From contig JAFVDI010000031.1 of the NCBI GenBank assembly GCA_017478485.1, positions 248,001-312,000 on the forward strand: 64,000 nucleotides of DNA, read 5' to 3'. The notes beneath the pieces are model-generated. The model made no database searches and was not told the origin of the DNA. It saw only the letters and a program-made list of their open reading frames with translations. This document shows positions 51,313 through 59,864 of this stretch, in pieces. The position numbers and the translations under genes are program-made. This stretch comes from Clostridiales bacterium (GTDB lineage Bacteria > Bacillota > Clostridia > Saccharofermentanales > Saccharofermentanaceae). Numbering within the stretch: position 1 is the first letter of the stretch; every line of letters starts with the position of its first letter.

Positions 51313-53367
51313 ATGAAATTTAGCATAAAGATAACCAAGAAAGATCTGCCCAGGCTTATAGCCGCGCTTATACTGGCAGGACTTGGCATAGCATTTTCCT
51401 TATCTGCATTCTACGATGCTGTAATCTGGTTTGCAGGCCTTTTCCTTTTGACTTTCGTAACTATTACTGTTGATGGTGAAGCAGAAGGGAAGAAAAAGCT
51501 CTTCAGGTTTATCCCGGAGATAATACTGCCGGTATTCGCTTCTTTCTTCTCCATCTACTTCATGCAGATGATCAATCTTGCTCACCACGATACAATTGCA
51601 GGCATCAAGTGGCTTTATGACCAGATGTATCACCTCGACATGTTCAGATGGGTGGTCGAGCTGCTTATAGTCGTAGGCGTTTATTTCTTCTTCAGAACGA
51701 TCCAGCTTCCCAGAAGGATCGCCGCAGCCGCAACGCCTGCTCCGTTCCTTATCCTGGGCCTTGCCAATTTCTATGTATTTACGTTCAGAGGACATGAGCT
51801 TATCTTCAGCGACATCTTCAGCTGGGAGACGGCTGCAAACGTCGTAGGCAACTATACATTCCCGATTCTTTACCCTGTTATGTATGTGCTGGTCCCTTAT
51901 GTTCTTTACATCATGTGCTGCCTGAGGATTAAGGAAGACAAGCCGGTGATCAAGCTTGTTATTGCAAGGATCGCGATCTCTGCCGTTCTTTCCGCAGCTT
52001 TCATTTTCGGTTTCTGCTACATGATCAAGATACGCAGCAAGGACAACAGACCCCAGGACTGGTCTGACAAGGGTTCGAGATTCAACGGATTCCTCATGAA
52101 TTTCTCCACAACAGTAGTAACAGCCATTCCTGAAGTTCCGGAAGGATACTCGGTACAGAACCTTGATGCAATGATCAAGGATACAGGTATCGATGTTTCT
52201 TACCCGGGTGCTGCAGATGACGATTCTTCAAACATCATCGTCATCATGAACGAGTCATATACGGACGTTAAGTCTTATATGCCCATGATCGGATGTAAGG
52301 AGGACCCGACACCTTACTGGCATTCGCTTTCCATCAAGGATAACTGCCTCCACGGAAAAGTAACGACTTCCGTATACGGCGGCAACACCCCTAACTCCGA
52401 ATTCGAGTTCCTTACCGGAATTACGACCGGATATCTTCCCAATGGCGCCATTCCTTATCTGCAGTTTGTTGACCAGGAAATGTATTCGCTTCCCTGGGCT
52501 CTCAAGAACATGGGGTATTCCACACTTGCAATGCATCCTTACTATTCCAACGGCTGGAAGAGGACAAAGGTCTATCCTTATATCGGTTTTGACCGCTACA
52601 TGTTCATCGACGATTTCACATACACACCCAATGACATGCAGCGCGACAACTACATGACCGATTCACAGGCATATAAGAACCTGATGATGCAGCTTGACGC
52701 AAAGCCGAAGGGACAGAAGTCATTCACATTCCTCGTTACCGTACAGAACCACGGCGGTTATACGGAGAACCTCAATAACTTCACACCCAAGCCGTATGTT
52801 AAGAATCTCGTTACCGGAATGGATACACAGGTAAATACATTCCTTACATGCCTTAACCAGAGTGACAAGGCTCTTGAGGAGCTTATCGCATATCTTAAGA
52901 CAAAGGATGAGAAGTACACTCTCCTCATCTATGGTGATCATCAGCCTAACATCACTTCGTTCCCGAACAACTTCGGTATCGGAAAGAAGACGAGCTGGAT
53001 CACACCATACATCATCTGGACAAACTATGACATGAATCCCGAGCTTGTCGAAAAGTATACGAATGACAAGGTTGGAGTAACGAGCGTCAATTATCTTGCA
53101 CTTGACGTCATGAAAGCTGCAGGAATCAAGTATCCCGGTTACTTCCAGGTCATCGACAGCCTCAGGACCGAGATTCCCCAGATCAATCCTGCAGGATATT
53201 ATTCAGCATCCCAGAAGAAGTTCTTCACTGTTGAGGAAGTAAATGATCCCAAGGATCAGAAGGCGATACAGCTTTACAGGTATATCCAGTATAATGTAAC
53301 CATAGACAAGAAGGACAGCGAATTCCGGAAAGCTGCCAATGCAGTGGTGAAGAAAGATGGCCAATAA
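51313..53367 (+). CDS. LTA synthase family sulfatase (LtaS-like polyglycerol-phosphate synthase)
   Basis: 684 residues. About five N-terminal membrane helices (1-240) are followed by an outer sulfatase domain. Glu314 (IMNES) and Thr359 (GGNTPNSEFEFLTG) correspond to the metal ligand and catalytic threonine of LtaS. HPYYSNGWKR and YGDHQPN supply further ligands. Such enzymes transfer glycerol-phosphate from phosphatidylglycerol to build lipoteichoic acid, or modify other envelope polymers. The C-terminus overlaps the following FAD gene by 11 bases. Confidence 0.92.
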   Translation: MKFSIKITKKDLPRLIAALILAGLGIAFSLSAFYDAVIWFAGLFLLTFVTITVDGEAEGKKKLFRFIPEIILPVFASFFSIYFMQMINLAHHDTIAGIKWLYDQMYHLDMFRWVVELLIVVGVYFFFRTIQLPRRIAAAATPAPFLILGLANFYVFTFRGHELIFSDIFSWETAANVVGNYTFPILYPVMYVLVPYVLYIMCCLRIKEDKPVIKLVIARIAISAVLSAAFIFGFCYMIKIRSKDNRPQDWSDKGSRFNGFLMNFSTTVVTAIPEVPEGYSVQNLDAMIKDTGIDVSYPGAADDDSSNIIVIMNESYTDVKSYMPMIGCKEDPTPYWHSLSIKDNCLHGKVTTSVYGGNTPNSEFEFLTGITTGYLPNGAIPYLQFVDQEMYSLPWALKNMGYSTLAMHPYYSNGWKRTKVYPYIGFDRYMFIDDFTYTPNDMQRDNYMTDSQAYKNLMMQLDAKPKGQKSFTFLVTVQNHGGYTENLNNFTPKPYVKNLVTGMDTQVNTFLTCLNQSDKALEELIAYLKTKDEKYTLLIYGDHQPNITSFPNNFGIGKKTSWITPYIIWTNYDMNPELVEKYTNDKVGVTSVNYLALDVMKAAGIKYPGYFQVIDSLRTEIPQINPAGYYSASQKKFFTVEEVNDPKDQKAIQLYRYIQYNVTIDKKDSEFRKAANAVVKKDGQ

Positions 53368-54739
53368 GTATGATGTCATTATTATAGGTGCAGGCCCCGG
53401 CGGTATCTTTTCCGCATATGAGCTTGCAAAGACGGCGCCGCAGCTTAAGGTTGCGGTCTTCGAAGCGGGCAATGCCCTTGAAGCGCGTAAGTGCCCGATA
53501 GACGGCAAGAAGGTCAAGACATGCATCGGCTGCAAGACATGCGCGATCATGCGCGGCTTTGGCGGCGCAGGCGCTTTCTCCGACGGCAAATACAACATCA
53601 CGAACGATTTCGGCGGAACGCTTTATGAGCACATCGGCAAGGAAAAAGCTCTTGAGCTCATGAAGTACGTCGACGGAATAAACATGGAAAACGGCGGCGC
53701 GGGCACAAAGCTCTATAGTACTGCCGGCACGAGGTTCAAAAAGCTCTGCCTTCAGAATAAGCTCCATCTTCTTGATGCATCGGTAAGGCATCTCGGAACA
53801 GACAAGAACTATCAGGTCCTCGGGAACATCTATGAGTTTCTCAAGGATAAGATCGAATTCCATTTCAATGCTCCCGTCGGCGACCTTGCCGTCAGGGAAG
53901 ACGGAACCTACGACGTTGAGTGCGAAGGCGAGCACTACATATGTGATAAGTGCATTGTTTCCGTCGGCCGTTCCGGCAGCAAATGGATCGAGAAGGTCTG
54001 CTCTGAACTTGATATCGAAACATATTCGAACAGGGTGGATATCGGCGTCAGAGTCGAGCTTCCCGCTGTTGTTTTCTCTGATCTTACATCTGCACTTTAC
54101 GAGAGTAAGATCGTATACCGCACTGAAAAGTTTGAGGACAAGGTCCGTACTTTCTGCATGAACCCCAACGGTTATGTCGTTAACGAGAATACCAACGGCA
54201 TCGTTACGGTCAACGGACACAGTTTTGATGCACCCGAACTCCAGTCTGAGAACACTAACTTTGCTCTGCTCGTAGCCAAGCATTTCTCAGAGCCTTTCAA
54301 GGATTCCAACGGATACGGCGAATCGATCGCTAAGCTTTCAAACATGCTCGGCGGCGGCGTTATCGTTCAGCGTTTCGGTGACCTCATCAGAGGAAGAAGG
54401 ACCAACGATTCAAGGATCGCCGAATCTACCGTCAGACCTACTTTGAATGCCACACCAGGTGACTTGTCCCTCGTGCTTCCCAAGAGGATATTGGACGGCA
54501 TCATCGAGATGATCTACGCGCTTGATAAGATCGCTCCGGGTACTGCAAATGACGATACGCTCCTTTATGGTGTTGAAGTTAAGTTCTACAACATGGAAGT
54601 CGCGATCGATGAACATCTCGAGACAAGATATCCGGGCCTTTATGTGATCGGAGACGGCAGCGGCGTTACGCACTCGCTGTCGCATGCATCCGCTTCAGGC
54701 ATCTTTGTTGCGCGTGAGATCGCGGGAGTTAGCGAGTAA
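53357..54739 (+). CDS. FAD-dependent oxidoreductase (COG2509-like)
   Basis: 460 residues. The N-terminal FAD-binding GAGPGG follows VIIIG, then comes a cysteine cluster CPIDGKKVKTCIGCKTC and GFGGAGAFSDGKYN, typical for this poorly characterised flavoprotein family. The C-terminal FAD segment is GLYVIGDGSGVTHSLSHA. Substrate and partner are unknown. Its start overlaps the sulfatase gene by 11 bases. Its last 45 bases overlap the end of the convergent ABC permease gene. Confidence 0.88.
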   Translation: MANKYDVIIIGAGPGGIFSAYELAKTAPQLKVAVFEAGNALEARKCPIDGKKVKTCIGCKTCAIMRGFGGAGAFSDGKYNITNDFGGTLYEHIGKEKALELMKYVDGINMENGGAGTKLYSTAGTRFKKLCLQNKLHLLDASVRHLGTDKNYQVLGNIYEFLKDKIEFHFNAPVGDLAVREDGTYDVECEGEHYICDKCIVSVGRSGSKWIEKVCSELDIETYSNRVDIGVRVELPAVVFSDLTSALYESKIVYRTEKFEDKVRTFCMNPNGYVVNENTNGIVTVNGHSFDAPELQSENTNFALLVAKHFSEPFKDSNGYGESIAKLSNMLGGGVIVQRFGDLIRGRRTNDSRIAESTVRPTLNATPGDLSLVLPKRILDGIIEMIYALDKIAPGTANDDTLLYGVEVKFYNMEVAIDEHLETRYPGLYVIGDGSGVTHSLSHASASGIFVAREIAGVSE

Positions 54740-57061
54740 GATTATCACGATGATCAGGCAGACCGAGGTGACTGCGGTTACCGCGAGTCCGCCTTCCGGA
54801 CCGAATGTTCCGCCTGTGATTATGTCTTTTGCACCTGATAAGTAAGACGTATTGATTACCGCCGCATGAGATTCGGTTCCCGATACCTGCAGACCGTAGA
54901 TATTGCCCTGGCAAAGATTCCACATGGTGTGGATGGCTGAAGTCATCCAGATGCTTCCCGTCTTGATATATATCAGCGCGAAAAGCAAAGCTATCAGGAA
55001 GAGATTGACAGATGCGAGCGGAGTGAATCCCATGTTCAGCGAATGGAATACGGAGAACATGATGCAGGAGAAGAAGACCGCAACGGCTTTCTTATAACGG
55101 GATCCGATCCTTGGTATCATGTAGCCTCTGAACAGCAGTTCTTCGCTGGCGCCCTGAGGAAACCACATGACCAGGTTGATCAGGAATAAAGGAAGATATT
55201 CTTTCCCGAGGCCGAATCCCTTGAACTCTATCTGGCCTGACAGCTTAAGTATCAGGCAGACGCACGACATCATGATGAAGCCCGCCAGGAGGCCTGATAG
55301 GTATTCTTTGATGATCCCTTCTCTTTTTTCGACAGGCAGGCCGCATGTCCTTAATGCTTCAGAGAAGGTCTTCTTATGGAACACTCTTTTGGTGTGGATG
55401 ATGCACACTGCAATGATCAGCATGTAGGCAATGGTCATGAGAGCAAGGAACACGGGATTGCCCATGAATATGGCAATGACTTCAAAAGTCTTGTTTAAGA
55501 CCTGGGATACTTCGGTTACGTTCTGAAGATCAGCGATATACTGCGAATATTCGGCGCGGCGCATGTATGCGATCACGACCGGTATGACGGCAAACAGTTG
55601 AAAGATACCGATCACGGCTAGCGGATAGATGATCTCCTTGCAGAAAAATACTGTGTTGTCAGTTATCTTATCGGCGATCTGGAAAACGGTATACTTTCCT
55701 GATCTTGCCTGACGGATCTCTTTAGCCGTTACCGGATCTATTGAAACGGTATAACGTTCACTGTGAAGCAGTCTTTCCGATATCAGGACTACAATGACCG
55801 CAAGCATGAGCGTGGCTAATGAGGTTGATATGATGCCTCCTGCATTGGCATTTCCTGAAAGAGCATCACCGATACCGTAAAACTGTCCGTAAACGGGAAG
55901 ATACAGATAGAAGTCCTCGCGTCCCATGGAGTTCTGGATGCATGTTACGCAGACTGATACAAATATCAGGAATACGGGAAGGAAAGATGTCTGCGCAGAT
56001 ACTACCGAGTCGTTTATAACCGAAATGAGAATGGTTACGGATGAAATAAAGACCGTAAGTATTATCAGATGTATGATGACCGCGCCGATATTGGAGTATG
56101 TTCTGTAGTACGGGATCAAAAAGACCGGCGCGCTGATTATGGTCACGGGAATAAGAGTCTTTAAAGATACGCCTGCCAGATTGCCCGCGATTATCGCACT
56201 TCTTGGCACAGGCGTCATTAAGATGCCTGTAAAAGTGCCGAGTTCTTTTTGCCCGGAGATAACATTCGTTCCCGCGCTCATGGCTGAATAGAGAATTACT
56301 ATGAACATCAGAAGCGGTATAAATGAACGGCCGAGAATATCAAACACGTAATTCCTGCCGCTGCTCCTTGCGGAAAGATCCATCGGGTCATCCCGTATCT
56401 GCGAATCAACTGTGCCTGCATAGACCCAGCCGTGCTTTGCGCGGATATAATCCTGATATCCCTTGAGGTATTCATCAATGAAATCTTTTTTCATGTAAGT
56501 GTATTCCAGGGAATTCGTTCTGTAATATGTCAGGATCTCCGGCTTTTCCGAAGATGCGTCTTTGGTGCGTGCGCTGATCTTCTCATCAAAACCCTCAGGG
56601 AAGACGACTGTCAGATAAGCTTTTTGCTCGCGCATCCATTTGCCGAAAGTTACGAAGTCATAAAGGGCATTGTTTTCCTTATAGAAGAATCTTGATGAAC
56701 CGTAACCGTCGTATGTGTATTTGAAAGATACGATATTGTCGAAGTTTGTGAACAGGTCAGTACGTGACCCGTAATCACGGGATTTCCTGTCACGGCTTTT
56801 CTGCATATATCGATTGTAATCTATGAATGAATCCGGAGCATTGACGACAACGACGTTGTACACCTCGTCACTGAAAAGATGGTAGGGGAACCACCACCAC
56901 ATCCATGAAATAAGCGCAAGGAATACAACGGCAACAAGTCCGATGCAGATCAGAAATGTAGAGACCGGCGCCTGCGCACCCATCTGACCGTGTTTTTTGA
57001 AAAAACCCGATGCTAATGTTTTTGCTCCCCTGAACCAGGATCTGAAGTTAGTGCCGTTCAT
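54695..57061 (-). CDS. ABC-2 type permease fused to a CPBP-family intramembrane protease
   Basis: 788 residues on the minus strand. The N-terminal half is a NatB-like ABC-2 permease: one helix near 35-58, a large outer loop, then six helices with SGQKELGTFTGILMTPVPRS. The C-terminal 230 residues form a CPBP (CAAX protease/bacteriocin-processing) domain with EELLFRGY, FHSLNMG and H/N motifs in later helices. Such fusions occur in sodium or peptide exporters. It overlaps the ATPase gene by 4 bases and is the last gene of the three-gene operon. Confidence 0.88.
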   Translation of the reverse strand: MNGTNFRSWFRGAKTLASGFFKKHGQMGAQAPVSTFLICIGLVAVVFLALISWMWWWFPYHLFSDEVYNVVVVNAPDSFIDYNRYMQKSRDRKSRDYGSRTDLFTNFDNIVSFKYTYDGYGSSRFFYKENNALYDFVTFGKWMREQKAYLTVVFPEGFDEKISARTKDASSEKPEILTYYRTNSLEYTYMKKDFIDEYLKGYQDYIRAKHGWVYAGTVDSQIRDDPMDLSARSSGRNYVFDILGRSFIPLLMFIVILYSAMSAGTNVISGQKELGTFTGILMTPVPRSAIIAGNLAGVSLKTLIPVTIISAPVFLIPYYRTYSNIGAVIIHLIILTVFISSVTILISVINDSVVSAQTSFLPVFLIFVSVCVTCIQNSMGREDFYLYLPVYGQFYGIGDALSGNANAGGIISTSLATLMLAVIVVLISERLLHSERYTVSIDPVTAKEIRQARSGKYTVFQIADKITDNTVFFCKEIIYPLAVIGIFQLFAVIPVVIAYMRRAEYSQYIADLQNVTEVSQVLNKTFEVIAIFMGNPVFLALMTIAYMLIIAVCIIHTKRVFHKKTFSEALRTCGLPVEKREGIIKEYLSGLLAGFIMMSCVCLILKLSGQIEFKGFGLGKEYLPLFLINLVMWFPQGASEELLFRGYMIPRIGSRYKKAVAVFFSCIMFSVFHSLNMGFTPLASVNLFLIALLFALIYIKTGSIWMTSAIHTMWNLCQGNIYGLQVSGTESHAAVINTSYLSGAKDIITGGTFGPEGGLAVTAVTSVCLIIVIILLANSRDLTRNKDA

Positions 57062-57795
57062 TGATCTTCCTTGTGATTTTCAACATATATCTTGAAGAAA
57101 GCATCTTCAAAATTCTTTTCGCCGGATAAAGCGGTCAGTTCATCGACCGTACCTTGCGCTACTATCTTTCCGTCAACTATGATCGCGACCTCATCACATA
57201 ATTCTTCTGCCACGGAGAAAATGTGCGTTGAAAGGATGATGCATCTTCCTTCGTTCCGCAGTTCCTTCAGATAATCTGTCACCTGTCTGGAAGTTAAGAT
57301 GTCCAGACCGTTTGTGGGTTCATCGAAAATGATGACCGGCGGTTCGTGAAGAAGGCTTATCGCAATGGAGATCTTCTGCTTCATCCCGGTTGAAAGCTCT
57401 GATATCCTGCGGTTTGCAAACTGCGTGATACCGAATCTCCCGAATGCTTTTTCTTTTCTGCTATTGATCTCGTCTTGGGGAATGTCATAGAGTTCCGCGA
57501 AGAAATCAAAAAGATGATCCGGTGTAGAGACGGGATCGAGCTTGATCTCGGTCGTAAGGAATCCGAGGATCTTATGTATCTTGAGCAGGTCATTATCCGG
57601 TGACATTCCGTTTATCTCGACTGTTCCGCTTGTCGGCTTCATCAGAGTCGCGATTATCTGCATCAGTGTCGTCTTGCCGGCACCGTTGGGTCCAAGGAGT
57701 CCGAATATCTTTCCTTCACCGATCTCGAAAGAGATGCCTTTTAAGGTTTCTGAATCTTTGGTGTAGCTTTTATGAATGTCTTTTACGCTTATCAT
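57058..57795 (-). CDS. ABC transporter ATP-binding protein (NatA-like)
   Basis: 245 residues on the minus strand, with GGAGG before the ATG. Walker A GPNGAGKTT, signature ELSTGMKQK (an LSTGM variant common in NatA/CcmA-type exporters), Walker B VIIFDEPTNGLD and switch His in LSTHIF. It lies between two ABC-2 permease genes, overlapping both, and probably powers their heterodimer. Confidence 0.95.
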   Translation of the reverse strand: MISVKDIHKSYTKDSETLKGISFEIGEGKIFGLLGPNGAGKTTLMQIIATLMKPTSGTVEINGMSPDNDLLKIHKILGFLTTEIKLDPVSTPDHLFDFFAELYDIPQDEINSRKEKAFGRFGITQFANRRISELSTGMKQKISIAISLLHEPPVIIFDEPTNGLDILTSRQVTDYLKELRNEGRCIILSTHIFSVAEELCDEVAIIVDGKIVAQGTVDELTALSGEKNFEDAFFKIYVENHKEDQ

Positions 57796-59050
57796 ACAAG
57801 TCCTCCTTCCTATAAACGGATCTTAATACGAGAAGTGCGGCTGCCGTGTTGACGGCAAGTACTGCAATAACGTGCCATGCTTTTTCCTGAGCCATGTATG
57901 CCTCGCTTATCAGCGCAAGACTGTTATGCATCGGAATGAAATATTCGGCAGTCATCGGTCTTGTTCCTCTGAACATCTGCAGAAAGAAATCTGCAAGGAA
58001 CAACACTAGGGGAAGCTGGAGATTAATGGTTATGTCCTGGATCTTATTTAGAGAGAAAACTGTCGATATGCATGCTGCGGTCATAACAAAGACGGTGAAC
58101 GGTATCGTGACGATAAGGATAAATAATTCAAAAGGAGTCAGCATCATACCGAAAGGAAGAAGTGACATTGCATCGTTGGCAGTGTTTGCCCATGATGTTA
58201 AGAATAAGAGAAGTGCCGTGATATAAGTTGCGGCAGAAACTATAACCATTATCGCCATGATCTTTCCGGCAAAGATATGTGAAGGTGCAACCGGAGTCAT
58301 CTTAAGTTTTGACCAGAAGCCGCGTTCTCTTTCTAATGCGAACATGTCGCTTACAAGAGAATAAACGCAGTAGTACATCATTATGAGAAGCATTCCGGGT
58401 ACGATCCGTGATGCTGATTCATCAGCTGTTGATCTGTTGTCCATGAGTTTCGTTACGGGATTGAAAGCATCGACAGAGAAAAGATTGCTCCCGGTATTTG
58501 CATACTCTCCGCCGAGTCTGTCTACAAGACTGCTTTGATAGTGTTCCAAAACACCCTGTCTGAATTGTCTTGCACGAAGTCCTCCCGATAATGAATTCAG
58601 ATCATATCCGAGATATATGACCGCTTCACTTTCAGCTTTATTGTTGCCGTTGATGATCTCCTTATAGTAATCCGAGACGGCATTGTCGAATGAATCATCA
58701 GTATCGCCGGGTGCAAAAAAACAGATTACAGTACCGCCGCTCAATGATTTTTTGAATCTCTCCGTAACATTGAACAGATCTGAAAACTCACGGAATGACA
58801 TATCAGAATATGAATAAACATTCGCGTCGGCTGTCTCTTTTACATAATCGCGGAATGACTGCGGAGCGCTTACCAGCACGATCGGTTTCTTTGAAAAAGA
58901 ACCTGTGGACATGTAGTTGATGAGGAGCGGAAATATATTCAGGGCAAGCATCATGAGCACTGCGGGAAGCAGAAACAAAGTGACGGTCTTATGCCAGTTT
59001 GAGAATATCTTATTCAGTTCCCAACGGAATATCACATATGCTTTTTTCAT
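57770..59050 (-). CDS. ABC-2 type permease (NatB-like)
   Basis: 426 residues on the minus strand. One N-terminal helix (about 20-42), a large outer loop (to about 210) and six C-terminal helices, with LERERGFWSKLKMTPVAPSH before the coupling region. It is first in the operon. There is no ribosome binding site in front of ATG 59050. A TAGAAT box ends only 6 bases upstream, which suggests a leaderless transcript. The last 26 bases overlap the ATPase gene. Confidence 0.9.
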   Translation of the reverse strand: MKKAYVIFRWELNKIFSNWHKTVTLFLLPAVLMMLALNIFPLLINYMSTGSFSKKPIVLVSAPQSFRDYVKETADANVYSYSDMSFREFSDLFNVTERFKKSLSGGTVICFFAPGDTDDSFDNAVSDYYKEIINGNNKAESEAVIYLGYDLNSLSGGLRARQFRQGVLEHYQSSLVDRLGGEYANTGSNLFSVDAFNPVTKLMDNRSTADESASRIVPGMLLIMMYYCVYSLVSDMFALERERGFWSKLKMTPVAPSHIFAGKIMAIMVIVSAATYITALLLFLTSWANTANDAMSLLPFGMMLTPFELFILIVTIPFTVFVMTAACISTVFSLNKIQDITINLQLPLVLFLADFFLQMFRGTRPMTAEYFIPMHNSLALISEAYMAQEKAWHVIAVLAVNTAAALLVLRSVYRKEDLYDKRKRHS

Positions 59051-59250
59051 GAGGTAATTCTACAATGATTTTCGAAAAATATAAAAGCAACGTGTGTGAT
59101 TTTGTGCGCACCGTTATGGTAACACGATGTTTTTTAGTGCGTAAAAACACATCGCAACCATGAAAAAGCATGTGCTTCGAATGTGTGTAAAGTGAACAAA
59201 TAAGAGGCTCGCAGCTGTTGTATTTCTAAATACTTTTTTCTCTATTTTTG

Positions 59251-59279
59251 TTGACATATTTTCACTAAAAATGTATGTT
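59251..59279 (+). promoter_or_regulatory. Promoter of the histone H1-like gene
   Basis: -35 box TTGACA (59251-59256), 17 bases, -10 box TATGTT (59274-59279). The 270-base gap 59051-59320 otherwise holds only the divergent start region of the ABC operon and AT-rich sequence. Confidence 0.75.
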
Positions 59280-59320
59280 AATTATATCCAACACAGAAAT
59301 TTTACACGGAGGTTCTAAGT

Positions 59321-59770
59321 ATGGATATTGAGAAGAAGGAAGTTAAAGCTGAGGTTAAGGCAGAGCCCGCAAAGGCACCTGTAGCTGCTCCTGCAAAGAA
59401 GGCACCCGCTGCAAAGAAGGCTGCTAAGAAGGCACCTGCTGCAAAGAAGGCTGCTCCTGCAAAGAAGGCTGCTGCTAAGAAGCCCGCTGCAAAGAAGGCT
59501 GCTCCTGCTAAGAAGGCAGCTGCTGCTAAGAAGCCTGCTGCAAAGAAGGCTGCTGCTAAGAAGGCAACTGCTGCTAAGAAGCCCGCTGCAAAGAAGGCTC
59601 CTGCTAAGAAGGCTGCTGCTAAGAAGGTTGAGATCTTCTTCCAGATCGATGGTCAGGAAATCTCTAACGCAGCAATCGCTAAGAAGCTTCCCAAGGCTGC
59701 TAAGATCTGGGTCAACGTAGCTGAGAAGAAGGCTTATGATGAGAGCGGAAAGGGTGTAGACCTCTTCTGA
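59321..59770 (+). CDS. Histone H1-like Ala/Lys/Pro-rich DNA-binding protein
   Basis: 149 residues. Residues 20-105 are tandem AAKKA/PAAKK-type repeats, very basic and disordered, like eukaryotic H1 tails and bacterial HC1/AlgP-like proteins. The last 45 residues (VEIFFQIDGQEISNAAIAKK onward) form a small folded domain resembling those found in other clostridial Lys/Ala-repeat proteins. Nucleoid binding or compaction is the likely role. A strong ribosome binding site (GGAGG), a good promoter and a terminator suggest high expression as a single gene. Confidence 0.85.
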   Translation: MDIEKKEVKAEVKAEPAKAPVAAPAKKAPAAKKAAKKAPAAKKAAPAKKAAAKKPAAKKAAPAKKAAAAKKPAAKKAAAKKATAAKKPAAKKAPAKKAAAKKVEIFFQIDGQEISNAAIAKKLPKAAKIWVNVAEKKAYDESGKGVDLF

Positions 59771-59794
59771 TCCAAGATTACTTCTTGATCGACC

Positions 59795-59825
59795 AAACTC
59801 CCGGATTAGTTCCGGGAGTTTTTTT
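59795..59825 (+). terminator. Terminator after the histone H1-like gene
   Basis: AAACTCCCGGA (59795-59805) pairs with TCCGGGAGTTT (59811-59821), with the T run to 59825. Confidence 0.94.
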
Positions 59826-59864
59826 ATGCTTGCATTTATAACGGTTTACATATATCTTTTTTTC

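Noticed and set aside
59826..59864. Longer N-terminus for the ABC-F ATPase
   Set aside because: ATG 59826 is at the end of the T-tract of the preceding terminator, and the extra residues are hydrophobic and atypical for this soluble family.
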